Shown piece after piece: positions 1-8,737 of a DNA stretch of 64,000 nt. Below the pieces are notes generated by a model. That model made no database searches and was not told where the DNA came from. It worked only from the letters and a program-made list of their open reading frames with translations. Position 1 is the stretch's first letter. The number at the start of each line of letters is the position of its first letter. The stretch comes from Pseudofrankia saprophytica (GTDB lineage: Bacteria > Actinomycetota > Actinomycetes > Frankiales > Frankiaceae): NCBI RefSeq assembly GCF_000235425.2, contig NZ_KI912266.1, positions 6,041,929 to 6,105,928 of the forward strand, read 5' to 3'. The position numbers were made by a program, and so were the translations under genes.

Positions 1-1296
1 GCGCTCCTGCCGGGGTCCCAGCGTCGCCGGTGGCGACGTCAGATGGGTGGTCGCGAAGGTCGTGTTGAGCCCGGCGACGGCCACCCAGAGCCGCGGCATC
101 TCGAACAGGGACCACTGCTGGTCGACCAGGAATCCGCAGTCGGTCGTGTCCGGGTAGAACGCGGTCAGCAGGGCTCGGTAGTGCTTCCACTTCGGCCAGA
201 ACGGAGGCTCGGGTTCCTCGTCGTCGCCGGCGCAGCTCGCGAAGTAGCCACGGCACAGGTCGTGGTTCACGTCCCGGGGGCCCGGCACGATCGCGACGTG
301 CTCGCGCGGGATGTCCAGCGCCTCCGCGAGGTCGGCGAGCACCGTCGCGGCCTGGGTGAACTCCGGCCTGCGCGCACTCGCCGTCAGGTCGCCGGTGACC
401 ACGACGAGGTCCGGCCCGTGCCCCGCCTCGTCGGCCATCCGGCGGACGTCGTCGACGAGGTCGCGGCCGAGGGCCCGCAGCGGCGCGCCGGTCTGCCCCG
501 GGCCGGCGACGAAGGCCTCGCCGTCGCCGATCCGTAGGTTCGGCAGGTGCAGCACGGTCACGGCCGACCGGACGGCGGACTCGGCCGGATCGACGGGCTC
601 GGCCGGGCCTTCCGGTCCAGTCAGGGCCCGTCCAGCGGCATCGGCGGCCGCGGCGGGATCCGCCCCATCGGAGCCCGAGGGAGGCACGGCCACGGCGACG
701 GGACCCGCCAGGGCGCGAGGCGTGCCATCCAGGCCGGGCCTGGGACCGGCTCCCCCACCGCGCGCGCCGCCCCCGGCGGGCGGCCGGTCGCCGTCCTCCG
801 CGACGGCGGCGAGGATCCGCCGGGCCAGCGCGGCGACATGCTCGCGTTGCCGCGCCACGTCGAAGCGGCGATCCCGCCAGTCCTCGTACTGCCGGCCGGC
901 GAGTACCGCGACCACGTCGTGGACGGCCCCATGGTCCGCGGGCTCCAACGAGCCGATGTCGATCCAGTAGATCGGCAGAACCAGACCGGCGCGATGAAGC
1001 CGCCGTTCCCGGCTCAGGAACCGCCGAAGCTCCGCGACACACTGCGCACTCGCCAGGTAGCTCGGCGAGATGATGGGCACCAGCACGCTGGCGGTGTCGA
1101 GAGCACCGCTGATCCGTTCCTCCCAGGCCTGACCCCACACGAGATGGTCACGGTCCCGGAACACGGGCATGTCGCGTCCGGCGTGGACGCGCAGCTCCTG
1201 GGAGAGCATCCTGTGCAGCAGCCCAAGCTGGGCTCCGCCCTGATCCTCGTCAGCGTGCGCGTAGCTGAAGAAACAGGCTGGCTCGGCCAACAGCAC
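1..1296 (-). CDS. TIR domain fused to a degenerate metallophosphoesterase-like domain (partial, runs off left edge)
   Basis: The minus-strand frame stays open from a GTG at 1296 to the window edge, so the C-terminus is missing. Residues about 8-150 form a bacterial TIR domain: FFSYAHAD at the start, then the D-R-D and W-G-Q-A-W-E-E region that holds the catalytic Glu of TIR NADases, then SPSYLAS and a conserved Cys-x-x-Glu. A Gly/Ala/Pro-rich linker (about 165-235) leads to a calcineurin-like phosphoesterase fold with VVVTGDLT and the family's typical downstream FWPKWKHY and WSLFEMP stretches. The usual D-x-H motif reads N-L-R here and GNHD reads GPRD, so metal binding looks lost. An in-frame stop lies a few codons upstream; TTG at 1291 is another possible start. 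It lies 173 bp downstream of the nSTAND gene on the same strand and may be co-transcribed. A role in immune-type signalling is inferred. Confidence 0.82.
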   Translation of the reverse strand, partial: MLLAEPACFFSYAHADEDQGGAQLGLLHRMLSQELRVHAGRDMPVFRDRDHLVWGQAWEERISGALDTASVLVPIISPSYLASAQCVAELRRFLSRERRLHRAGLVLPIYWIDIGSLEPADHGAVHDVVAVLAGRQYEDWRDRRFDVARQREHVAALARRILAAVAEDGDRPPAGGGARGGGAGPRPGLDGTPRALAGPVAVAVPPSGSDGADPAAAADAAGRALTGPEGPAEPVDPAESAVRSAVTVLHLPNLRIGDGEAFVAGPGQTGAPLRALGRDLVDDVRRMADEAGHGPDLVVVTGDLTASARRPEFTQAATVLADLAEALDIPREHVAIVPGPRDVNHDLCRGYFASCAGDDEEPEPPFWPKWKHYRALLTAFYPDTTDCGFLVDQQWSLFEMPRLWVAVAGLNTTFATTHLTSPPATLGPRQER

Positions 1297-1469
1297 CCCC
1301 GTGGCGTGGCGAGTCCGTCAGGCGTGTGGACGGTCCGCACACCATCATTGTGCCTACGGTAATGGGGCTGATGGCCTTAGTGACACGGCCGTCGCCATCG
1401 TGACTACGCCGGCGCCGATGCCGCCCTACCTCAACCCCGCGACGGGGCCGCCGTCAGCTGGCTCTCGGC

Positions 1470-3347
1470 TCACCGATGCTGGCCGGACGTCTCCCGCGCA
1501 TGGCCCAGCCCGGCGAGCGCGGCCTCGCGCGCGGTGCGCACGGTCGGCCGGGTTCCGATGCCCGGACGCAACCGCAGCGCATTGTCCAGGTCGTCGAGCG
1601 CGTCGGCGTAGTCCCGCAGCGCGGCGTGTATCTCGCCACGGCCGGCGAGCGCCTCGACCGCGTCCGGCGCGATGGTGAGTACCGAGCCGAAGCAGGCCAC
1701 CGCCGCCCGCAGGTTGCCCGCCAACCGCAGCGCCCGGGCCAGCTCGATCTTCACCACGAGCTCGGAGGGCAGCCGCCCCACCGCGGCGCCGAGCTGCGCG
1801 GTCGCGCCCGCGTACTGCCCCGTCTCGAGCAGCAGGCGCCCCTGCGCCACGAGCAGCCAGCCGACCGCCGCGTGGTCCTGCGCCATCTCGTAGTAGTTCG
1901 CGGCGAGCCGGTACTTGTCACCGGCCTCGTCGAGGCGCCCGCCGCGGAAGTACACGTCCCCGAGCAGTGACGCGGCGCGGCCCAGGTCCCGGGTCGTGAC
2001 CGCCTGCGGATCGGCGACCACGCGTAGAGCCTGGCGTTCGGCCAGCATCAGGTCGTCGTCGGCGAGCGCCGCCTCGGCTGTCTCCAGGAGGGCCGAGACC
2101 GTCGCGGTCGCCGGGCGGCCCGCTCCAGACCCGCCGGGGACGACGAGGTCACGCGACGGCCCGCGGAACCGCCCGCTCAACAGCGTCGGGTCACGCCGCC
2201 CGCCGGGGGGCTCCGGAGCGTCCGACGTCGGCGGCGCGACACGAATCACATGCCGGTCCACCAGTGCGCGGATCACCGACGCGGAGGGACGTTCCTCCTC
2301 CGGACGCCACCCCGGCGATTCACCCGGTTGTCCCGGGGCCACCACGCGCAGCCAGTCACCCAGTCGGGGCGCCGACACGCCGCACAGGTCGGCGACCTCG
2401 GTCACCGCCGCGGCCAGGAACGCGCCGATGGCCCCGTCGACGTCGACGTGCCGGCGCACGTCGTCGGCATCGATCATGGTCAGGTCGACGGGCAGCGCCG
2501 CCCAGAGCGCCTGGCAGGCGATCTGTACCAACACCGGCTCGACCGCCTCGGCGAGCACCGGGCGCCGGGTGGCGAAGGCCCCCGTCGCCGTCTCGCTGCG
2601 TATCGCGCGCAGCAGCTCCTCGGCCGCGTCGACGGACATGGAGCGCCCCGTCCCGGCGGTCGGCGCGAGAATCGCCTGGAAGGCTTCGTGCGGAGCCAGG
2701 CGGGACACGCCGAACGTCATCGCCGCGTGCCCACCCAGGGTCGCGACGAATGGCTCCAGGGCGGGCAGCGACTCATCCCTAACACAGAGGACGAGGCGGA
2801 AGTCCGAAAAAACGTCGATCAATTCGGCGAGTTGGTCGAAAAACGTCAGCCGATTGACGCCCACACGACCGTTGCCACTGACGACGCTGTCCAGGCGGTC
2901 GATGACCGCCACCATCGGCCGGGAACCATCCACATACCGTGATACCCGCAGGCGTCGGACGAACTCGGCGATCGAAAACTCGACCAGCTGTCCCGGCGAC
3001 TCGGCCGGCGACCAGGATGACAGCAGGGCAAAGATGTAGGGGTTGTGTTCGGGCATGGCCGCCAACGGCACCGACAGCCGGCCCGTCACCTGCCCTACGG
3101 GAAGTACGTCGACGCCACGCGCCTGCAACAACGGCATGGCACCGGCCTGTACCAGCGACGTCTTGCCGACACCCGACGGGCCATGTACCACGACGACCCT
3201 GTTGTCCGCGCACAGGTCGACCAGTTCCTGCGACGCGGCCGCCCGACCGTGAAAAATCCGGTGCTCATGCGTCTGATATGGGCGGGCGCCGACATAGGGA
3301 CCAACCACGGACGCCGGGAGGGTCGTCACGTTCCGCTCCGCCGCCAC
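1470..3347 (-). CDS. nSTAND-type P-loop NTPase with C-terminal TPR repeats
   Basis: This 625-residue protein opens with the YVGARPY signature typical of novel STAND NTPases. A Walker A (GPSGVGKTS, about residues 56-64) and a Walker B-like VAVIDRLDS (about 146-154) follow. The middle is a winged-helix/arm-like region, and residues about 420-610 are helical tetratricopeptide repeats. STAND proteins act as ligand-sensing switches that oligomerise in the NTP-bound state and engage an effector; the TPRs are the likely sensor. No effector domain is fused here, but the next gene on the same strand is a TIR protein, a common STAND partner. The GTG start at 3347 has AAGGG close upstream. Transcription probably begins at the left copy of the mirrored promoter (3563-3618), giving a leader of about 220 nt with a strong hairpin just before the start. 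Confidence 0.85.
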   Translation of the reverse strand: MAAERNVTTLPASVVGPYVGARPYQTHEHRIFHGRAAASQELVDLCADNRVVVVHGPSGVGKTSLVQAGAMPLLQARGVDVLPVGQVTGRLSVPLAAMPEHNPYIFALLSSWSPAESPGQLVEFSIAEFVRRLRVSRYVDGSRPMVAVIDRLDSVVSGNGRVGVNRLTFFDQLAELIDVFSDFRLVLCVRDESLPALEPFVATLGGHAAMTFGVSRLAPHEAFQAILAPTAGTGRSMSVDAAEELLRAIRSETATGAFATRRPVLAEAVEPVLVQIACQALWAALPVDLTMIDADDVRRHVDVDGAIGAFLAAAVTEVADLCGVSAPRLGDWLRVVAPGQPGESPGWRPEEERPSASVIRALVDRHVIRVAPPTSDAPEPPGGRRDPTLLSGRFRGPSRDLVVPGGSGAGRPATATVSALLETAEAALADDDLMLAERQALRVVADPQAVTTRDLGRAASLLGDVYFRGGRLDEAGDKYRLAANYYEMAQDHAAVGWLLVAQGRLLLETGQYAGATAQLGAAVGRLPSELVVKIELARALRLAGNLRAAVACFGSVLTIAPDAVEALAGRGEIHAALRDYADALDDLDNALRLRPGIGTRPTVRTAREAALAGLGHARETSGQHR

Positions 3348-3369
3348 GAACCCTTCGCGTCAGGTTCCC

Positions 3370-3410
3370 GGCCGGTCGGCGCCGCGCGGCGGTCGGCGCG
3401 CCGACCGGCC
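3370..3410 (-). promoter_or_regulatory. Leader hairpin before the nSTAND gene
   Basis: A perfect 13-bp inverted repeat (3370-3382 with 3398-3410) lies 22 nt upstream of the GTG start at 3347, inside the predicted transcript leader. It is GC-only apart from two pairs and has no U-tract. It would more likely influence ribosome access or leader stability than terminate transcription. Confidence 0.5.
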
Positions 3411-3562
3411 GTCGCGGGGGGCGCGGATGCGGCGCGAAGTGGGCCGCCCGCAACAGGTCCGCGCATCCCCCTCACCGCTATACCCGCCCTACCATGTCTC
3501 GACGTGCCAACCGGCACCTGATCGGACACAAGCTCATCATCGACCGCGACCCCGCCTCGCGG

Positions 3563-3618
3563 CTGTTGACTCTGGGTGTCCGCAGCAGTCTTATCAGGTC
3601 TGCTGCATGCCGTGTCAA
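3563..3618 (-). promoter_or_regulatory. Mirrored promoter/operator, left copy (drives the nSTAND gene)
   Basis: Read on the minus strand this element has TTGACA (3618-3613), a 16-nt spacer and TGATAA (3596-3591), a good sigma-70-type promoter pointing at the nSTAND gene. The -10 lies between inverted GCAGCAG and CTGCTGC arms, and a GTCAACAG tail closes the element, so a dimeric regulator could bind across the promoter. The element is 48/56 identical, without gaps, to the right copy at 3845-3900 in inverse orientation. A weaker inward-facing TTGACT-N17-TCTTAT also reads out of it. Confidence 0.72.
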
Positions 3619-3844
3619 CTGGGCTCGGACGCGCTTCGAGCCACCGCTCGCACGAGGTACGCGGTCGTGCGCCTTGCGCCCTTGACGACAGCTCTCCCGC
3701 CCATTTCTCGGGCCGCGACATTACCGACATGTTGCCCAGGCCGTCGCTCGTCCGGCCGTTCCAGGATCGTGCGGCGGAATCACCCGTCGACGGTGCCTCC
3801 CGCGCCGCGGCGGTACCTGGATCGCGGGCTTGGGGCACGTCCGT

Positions 3845-3900
3845 TTGACAGGTCATGCAGCGGGCCTGATAAGACTGCTGCGGACCCCCCTGGTCAACAG
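3845..3900 (+). promoter_or_regulatory. Mirrored promoter/operator, right copy (drives fxsT)
   Basis: TTGACA (3845-3850), a 16-nt spacer and TGATAA (3867-3872) form a promoter pointing at fxsT. The same flanking arms (GCAGCGG / CTGCTGC) and GTCAACAG tail as in the left copy are present. The block CCTGATAAGACTGCTGCGGA is unchanged between the copies. The shared spacing implies one regulator controlling both divergent genes. The predicted transcription start near 3880 gives fxsT a leader of about 240 nt. Confidence 0.72.
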
Positions 3901-4074
3901 TCGCCGCGCGGAGAGGCACCTGCGGCCATGCACGAGGAGCCGTTTCTCATCCACATGGCAACCTTCGCCCCTAGCCGCGGTGACTGGCTATCCTCCGTCA
4001 GGACCGGTCCATGTCAGGCACGGCGGCTCTCCTCGGCCGGTACTGAAAAGCAGGTGGCGAAACTCGCGCGGCCG

Positions 4075-4105
4075 CGCCTGCCTAGCCGTTGCTAGGGGGA
4101 CGCGC
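4075..4105 (+). promoter_or_regulatory. Leader hairpin overlapping the only purine-rich SD candidate of fxsT
   Basis: CCTAGC and GCTAGG pair around a CGTT loop, with further imperfect GCGC pairing outside. The AGGGGGA run that could act as a ribosome binding site for the ATG at 4118 sits in the right arm. The spacing from this run to the ATG is longer than ideal, so its use is uncertain. Confidence 0.35.
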
Positions 4106-4117
4106 CAGCGTATCATC

Positions 4118-6724
4118 ATGCATCATCTGGATCTGAACGAGCAGCCGGGGGCCCCCGTGACGGAGATGGTGGATACGACCGCGCCGGTGACCCGCGGCGT
4201 GCCGTCCGTCTGGGGAAGCGTCCCCCAACGAAACAAGAACTTCACCGGCCGGGAGACGCTTCTCGCCGATCTTCGGGAGCGGCTCACCGGGAAGGTCACC
4301 GCTGTTCTCCCGCATGCCCTCCACGGGCTCGGGGGTGTCGGAAAGACGCAGCTCGCCATTGAATACGCCTACCGGTACGCCGAGGACTACGACCTGGTGT
4401 GGTGGGTGTCGGCCGACCAGCAGCCGCTGGCCCGCTCCGCGCTCGCCGGCTTGGCGCCCCGGCTGGGTCTCACCGGTGTCGCGGCCGGCCGGCTCGAGGA
4501 CGTGGTGCCCGCGGTGCTGGACGCGCTGCGCACCGGCCGGCCCTACGCGCGCTGGCTGCTCATCTTCGACAACGCCGACCAGCCGGAGACGATTCGGGAG
4601 CTGATCCCGCAGCTCATCGAGGGCACGACCCACTCGCCGGGGCACGTGCTGGTGACCTCCCGTAACCATCGTTGGGAGAGCCAGGCGGACGTCGTCGAGG
4701 TGGACGTGTTCGACCGTGACGAGAGCCTGGCCTTCCTGAAGCGCCGCGTACCAGGCATCGGCACGGACGACGCGGACCGCCTGGCCGTGGAGCTCGGCGA
4801 CCTCCCGCTGGCGCTGGAGCAGGCCGGCGCTCTGCAGGCCGAGACCGGCATGCGAGTGGAGGACTACCTGCGGCTGCTCGCGAAGGAGGCGAGCAAGCTG
4901 CTGGCGGAGAACCCGCCCTCCGACTACCCGGTTCCGGTCGCCGCCGCCTGGGCGCTGTCGGTGAGCCGTCTCAGCGAGCAGCTGCCGTTCGCCATGGACC
5001 TTCTGCGCCGATGTGCCTTCTTCGGTCCGGAGCCGATCCCGCGTGACGTGTTCGACCGCGGCCGGTCCGTGATCGACTCACCGCTACGGGCGTCCCTCGA
5101 GGATCCGATCCTGGTCAGTCGCGCCATGCGCGAGCTGGGACGTTACGCCCTCGCCCGCATCGACAACCGGAACAAGTCGGTGCAGGTCCATCGCCTCATC
5201 CAAAGACTCATCCGCGAAGAACTCGACGAGGAGCAGTCCGCCGGCATGCAGCGTGAGGTTCACGAACTGTTGGCCGCCGCGGACCCACTGGACGCCAGCG
5301 ACCCGGCCAACTGGCCGAGGTACGAGGAACTGCTGGCGCACGTGATCCCAGCCGAGGTCGTGTCCAGCGCCCACCCCAGGGTCCGGCGGCTGTTCTCCAA
5401 CATGGTGCAGTACCTCTACGAGACCGGTGACTACACCACCTGCCGGCAACTGGTGGAGCTGGCGATCGACCAGTGGACCGCCGACCCCGGTCAGGACGAG
5501 CGGGACGTACTGCGGATGCGTGCCCTCAAAACGGACGTCCTCTGGCAGCTTGGCCACTATTCGGAGGCCTACAACCTGCGTCGGCCCACCCTCGACCGAA
5601 TGCGGGACACCCTCGGGTACGAGGACGAGGACACTCTCATCGTCACCAGCGGACATGGTGCCGACCTGCGGGTCCGCGGCGAGTTCGCGGCGGCGCGCGA
5701 CCTCGATGAGGACTCGCTCGCGCGCCATCTGCGGATCTTCACCGCCGAACATCCCAGAACGTTCAACATCGCCAACAACCTGGCCGTCGACTGTGGCCTC
5801 AACAGCGAGTACCGACGCGCACGCGAGCTGGACGAGAAGACCTACCAGGATCGGCTCGACTTCTACGGCGCCGACGATCACCCGTCCGTCATCTTCTCGC
5901 TCAGCGCCTGGGCGCGGGACATGCGGCAGGCCGGCGACTACGTCGCCGGTCGGAAGACCGCCGAGCAGGCCTACCAGCGATACCAGGTCCTGCTGAAATC
6001 CGGTGGGCGGCGGTTCACCGAGACCCACCCGTGGGTGCTGCTGGCGGCCAAGGACCTCTCGGTCGCGCGGCGCAAGGCCGGTGAGTTCGAGTCCGCGCTC
6101 GACCTGGGCAAGGAGGTGCACGAGAAGTACGAGCGCACCTACGACAAGCGGCACCTCGACCGCCTCGCGGCGGGCATGAACCTCGGCAACGCCCTGCGGG
6201 CCAGGGACGAGCTCGAGGAGGCGGCCAACGTGATCATGGAGACGGTGGCGCGCTACAAGGAGTCACTCGCCCCCAGCCATCCGTACGTGCACGGGTGCGC
6301 GCTGAACCTCGCCCTGGTGCAGCGCCAGCTCGGTGAGGTGGCCGCGGCCCGAGAGCTGTTGGAGACCTCACGCGCGGGCCTGGAGACGAGCCTGGGCCAG
6401 ACGCACCACTACTCCCTGACCTGCGTGTTCAACCTCGCCAACGTCCACGCGGAGCTGGGCGACTGGGAGCGGGCACGGCAGCTCGACGAGGAGGCCCTCG
6501 CGGGGCTGGAGAAGCGGCTCGGTCAGCAGCATCCGCACACGATCGCCTGCGCGGCCAACCTGTCGCTCGACCTGAGTGCGCTGGGCAAGACCGAGGAGGC
6601 CGAGCAGCGCCAGGCGGAGGCGCTCCAGCAGTACACGGCGGTACTCGGCCCGGATCATCCGGACGTTCAGGCGGCCGCGGCGGGCCGCCGGGTCGACTTC
6701 GACTTCGAGCCGCCGCCGCTCTAG
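4118..6724 (+). CDS. fxsT: FxSxx-COOH system NB-ARC/tetratricopeptide repeat protein FxsT
   Basis: This 868-residue protein starts with [16 protein letters not shown] (about 31-46), typical of the TPR proteins found beside FxSxx-COOH peptide genes. The NB-ARC NTPase follows: Walker A GLGGVGKT (70-77), Walker B LLIFDNA, an R-N sensor segment (VLVTSRN) and the [10 protein letters not shown] helix equivalent to GLPLA. A winged-helix region follows, then from about residue 500 repeated 42-residue kinesin-light-chain-like TPRs to the end. Such STAND proteins are ligand-controlled switches; a direct role in handling the peptide or its maturase is inferred from neighbourhood only. The frame is open further upstream, but conserved sequence begins after ATG 4118; GTG at 4157 is an alternative. 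It converges with the HExxH gene (126-bp gap) and diverges from the nSTAND gene. Confidence 0.88.
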   Translation: MHHLDLNEQPGAPVTEMVDTTAPVTRGVPSVWGSVPQRNKNFTGRETLLADLRERLTGKVTAVLPHALHGLGGVGKTQLAIEYAYRYAEDYDLVWWVSADQQPLARSALAGLAPRLGLTGVAAGRLEDVVPAVLDALRTGRPYARWLLIFDNADQPETIRELIPQLIEGTTHSPGHVLVTSRNHRWESQADVVEVDVFDRDESLAFLKRRVPGIGTDDADRLAVELGDLPLALEQAGALQAETGMRVEDYLRLLAKEASKLLAENPPSDYPVPVAAAWALSVSRLSEQLPFAMDLLRRCAFFGPEPIPRDVFDRGRSVIDSPLRASLEDPILVSRAMRELGRYALARIDNRNKSVQVHRLIQRLIREELDEEQSAGMQREVHELLAAADPLDASDPANWPRYEELLAHVIPAEVVSSAHPRVRRLFSNMVQYLYETGDYTTCRQLVELAIDQWTADPGQDERDVLRMRALKTDVLWQLGHYSEAYNLRRPTLDRMRDTLGYEDEDTLIVTSGHGADLRVRGEFAAARDLDEDSLARHLRIFTAEHPRTFNIANNLAVDCGLNSEYRRARELDEKTYQDRLDFYGADDHPSVIFSLSAWARDMRQAGDYVAGRKTAEQAYQRYQVLLKSGGRRFTETHPWVLLAAKDLSVARRKAGEFESALDLGKEVHEKYERTYDKRHLDRLAAGMNLGNALRARDELEEAANVIMETVARYKESLAPSHPYVHGCALNLALVQRQLGEVAAARELLETSRAGLETSLGQTHHYSLTCVFNLANVHAELGDWERARQLDEEALAGLEKRLGQQHPHTIACAANLSLDLSALGKTEEAEQRQAEALQQYTAVLGPDHPDVQAAAAGRRVDFDFEPPPL

Positions 6725-6850
6725 GCACGAGGGGCCGATCGCCCGGTTGAGGTTATCGGGCCGCTGCCGCCGGTCTGGCGTATACGCGCGCGGCGGGCGT
6801 CAGCGCCTGTTTCGGCGTGGAGGTCCCGGAGGCCGCAGGTCCCGAATCGG

Positions 6851-8737
6851 TCACCACGCGATCCAATGCGCCAGCGTGACCGGGTTCGGTGCAGCTGGGT
6901 TCGGCGCGTCTGGGTTCGGCGCGACCAGGTTCGGGCGGCTCGGCGTCCGCCGGATCTCCGCGTGCAGCGCGGCGAGCTGCGCTGGGCAGCGATGCAACGG
7001 CGCGGCCTCGTCCAGTCGCCCGCTCACCACCGCCAGTCCCTCCCAGGCGCCCGCCGAACCGTCTTCGCGGATCTCCGCGGCATAGCGGACGGCCGCCTCG
7101 GCATGGCGCCCGGCGATGAGAAGCACGTCGCCGGAACTGGCCACCGCCGCCGCGGCCGCGGCCAGCCGAGCGGGCTCCGATGCCTGCTTCTCGAACCCGT
7201 CGGGATCGCGGATGCGCTGATACGCGAGTTCGAGGCGGACGTCGTCGACCTCCCGTTCGGCGGTGGGGGTCACCCGCCCGCGCGGCATGTCCCGAGGACA
7301 CGGCGCGCCGGCCCGCCACGCCCGGGCGGCCAGTTCGATCGCCGCCTCGTCCGGTCGGACGTTGCGTAGCTGCCACCCCGCCCGATGGCTCGCGGCGACG
7401 TCGTCGGCGAGGCACTCGACCCACGGCCGGACCGGTTCGTCGAGCATCGGCCTGAGACGGGCCCGCATGCCCGCGACGAACCGTTCGCCGAGCGCGGTAA
7501 GCCGTCCGGACCCGGCCACCGTGTCCATCGCCGTCCACACGGCCCGTCGCCAGCGGGCGAACTCGAAGTCGGCATGTCGGCACAGCGCGCGATCAGCATC
7601 GATGTCACGCAGAGTTATTCGTCGCATCCTCCAGTAATCGACAATGCCTAGGTAGGCATAGCAGCCCTGTAGGAGGTTCCCCACTGGCCGTGGGTCGGGC
7701 CGCCACGGCGCATAGCAGGTGGCGGGCGACGGCCCATCCACCAGGTTGACCAGATGGGACAGTGCCGCCAACTTGCCGTGCTGCGCCTCGTGTACCAGCG
7801 CCAGCGCCAGCGCCGGCCCGCTCACCGGGGTGGTGGACGCCATGGCACCGAACGCGTGCCCCGACGTCCCGCTCGTCTCCTGCCCCGTCGGGCCGAAACG
7901 CAGGGGGACCACGGAGGTGACCAACTCGCGGATCACCTCGGCGCGCGGCCGATGGTGACAGACCAGCTGCCGCCACGCCTGCGCCAGGAAGTGCTCCCAC
8001 CGTGCCGCCGTGGCCTCGTCGAGACGGGGATGCGACGGCAGGCCGCCGAAGCCGCGATAGGGGTCGAGGTCGTCCAGAGCGAGGTCGATCTCCAGGCCAT
8101 CCGCCGCTGTCCGCAGTCGCCGGACGGGCAACCAGCGGGCGTCAGCCGAACCCGCCTGGATCGGCCGCTCGCCGTCGAGACCAGGCCCATCCACCGTGGC
8201 CCCGGCCGGTCCGCCGCGGATGACGTACCAGCCGTCGCGGCCCACGGCCGCGGCTCCCAGGCCCGGAAGGTGCACCAGCCCGGCGCGGGCCGGCACCCGC
8301 ACCTCGAAGCACGCGCCGACCCGCACCGCGGCCGAGGCGGCCATGCCGCCGAGGTAGCCGAGGTCGACCGCGAGCGATGGCGCGCCTCGGCCGGTGCCGG
8401 TGCCGGTGCCAGCGGCGTCGTCCCCGTCGCCGGCGCCGGCAGCGCCCAGGCGGCGGAGGCAGAGCATGCCCCACGTACCAAGCGGAGGATGCAGCAGCAG
8501 AGTCGTGATCGTCGCCAGATGCGCCCGATGTAGCTCGGCGATCAGATCGAAGGCGGTCTCGGCACCGCTCTCGGTGAGGTCCAGCGGACGGAGCCGGCGG
8601 GCGGTGTCCACGACTGTGCGCAACAGCACCAGGCGCAGGCTGCCCTCGGCCGCCCGCAGCGCGCCCGTCGCACCGCCGTCCCCCGAGGCCAGAGCGTCGA
8701 ACTCGGCGATGGAGATGCGGTGTGTGCCGCCGGTCAC
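6851..8737 (-). CDS. HExxH-motif protein, peptide beta-hydroxylase type, of the FxSxx RiPP cluster
   Basis: This is a 628-residue protein with HEAQH at 316-320, followed by GKLAALSHLVNL, the signature of the HExxH proteins that neighbour FxsB-type maturases. Members of this family are described as 2-oxoglutarate-dependent peptide beta-hydroxylases, so it may hydroxylate the FxsA core or leader. The N-terminal half carries a Gly/Ala-rich insert (about 98-120) and a beta-rich region; the C-terminal third is helical and TPR-like. Its GTG start overlaps the fxsB stop by four bases (GTGA), so the two are translationally coupled and the order is fxsA-fxsB-HExxH. The Gln between the metal-binding residues (H-E-A-Q-H) is within the tolerated pattern. 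The substrate and the actual hydroxylation are inferred. Confidence 0.82.
   Translation of the reverse strand: MTGGTHRISIAEFDALASGDGGATGALRAAEGSLRLVLLRTVVDTARRLRPLDLTESGAETAFDLIAELHRAHLATITTLLLHPPLGTWGMLCLRRLGAAGAGDGDDAAGTGTGTGRGAPSLAVDLGYLGGMAASAAVRVGACFEVRVPARAGLVHLPGLGAAAVGRDGWYVIRGGPAGATVDGPGLDGERPIQAGSADARWLPVRRLRTAADGLEIDLALDDLDPYRGFGGLPSHPRLDEATAARWEHFLAQAWRQLVCHHRPRAEVIRELVTSVVPLRFGPTGQETSGTSGHAFGAMASTTPVSGPALALALVHEAQHGKLAALSHLVNLVDGPSPATCYAPWRPDPRPVGNLLQGCYAYLGIVDYWRMRRITLRDIDADRALCRHADFEFARWRRAVWTAMDTVAGSGRLTALGERFVAGMRARLRPMLDEPVRPWVECLADDVAASHRAGWQLRNVRPDEAAIELAARAWRAGAPCPRDMPRGRVTPTAEREVDDVRLELAYQRIRDPDGFEKQASEPARLAAAAAAVASSGDVLLIAGRHAEAAVRYAAEIREDGSAGAWEGLAVVSGRLDEAAPLHRCPAQLAALHAEIRRTPSRPNLVAPNPDAPNPAAPNPVTLAHWIAW

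Larger units (their letters stand above)
3348..4117. other. 770-bp divergent regulatory interval
   Basis: No convincing gene lies between the nSTAND gene and fxsT. The interval holds the two inverted 56-bp promoter elements and one hairpin before each start codon. The element edges lie 215 nt from the nSTAND start and 217 nt from the fxsT start, so the layout is almost symmetric. The two leaders themselves are not alike in sequence. Reading frames that cross this interval on both strands are explained by base composition and by the palindromes. Confidence 0.6.

Noticed and set aside
3326..4095. Open frames on both strands across the nSTAND/fxsT interval
   Set aside because: They share similar peptide segments only because both read through the inverted 56-bp elements; they have no ribosome binding sites or domain matches.
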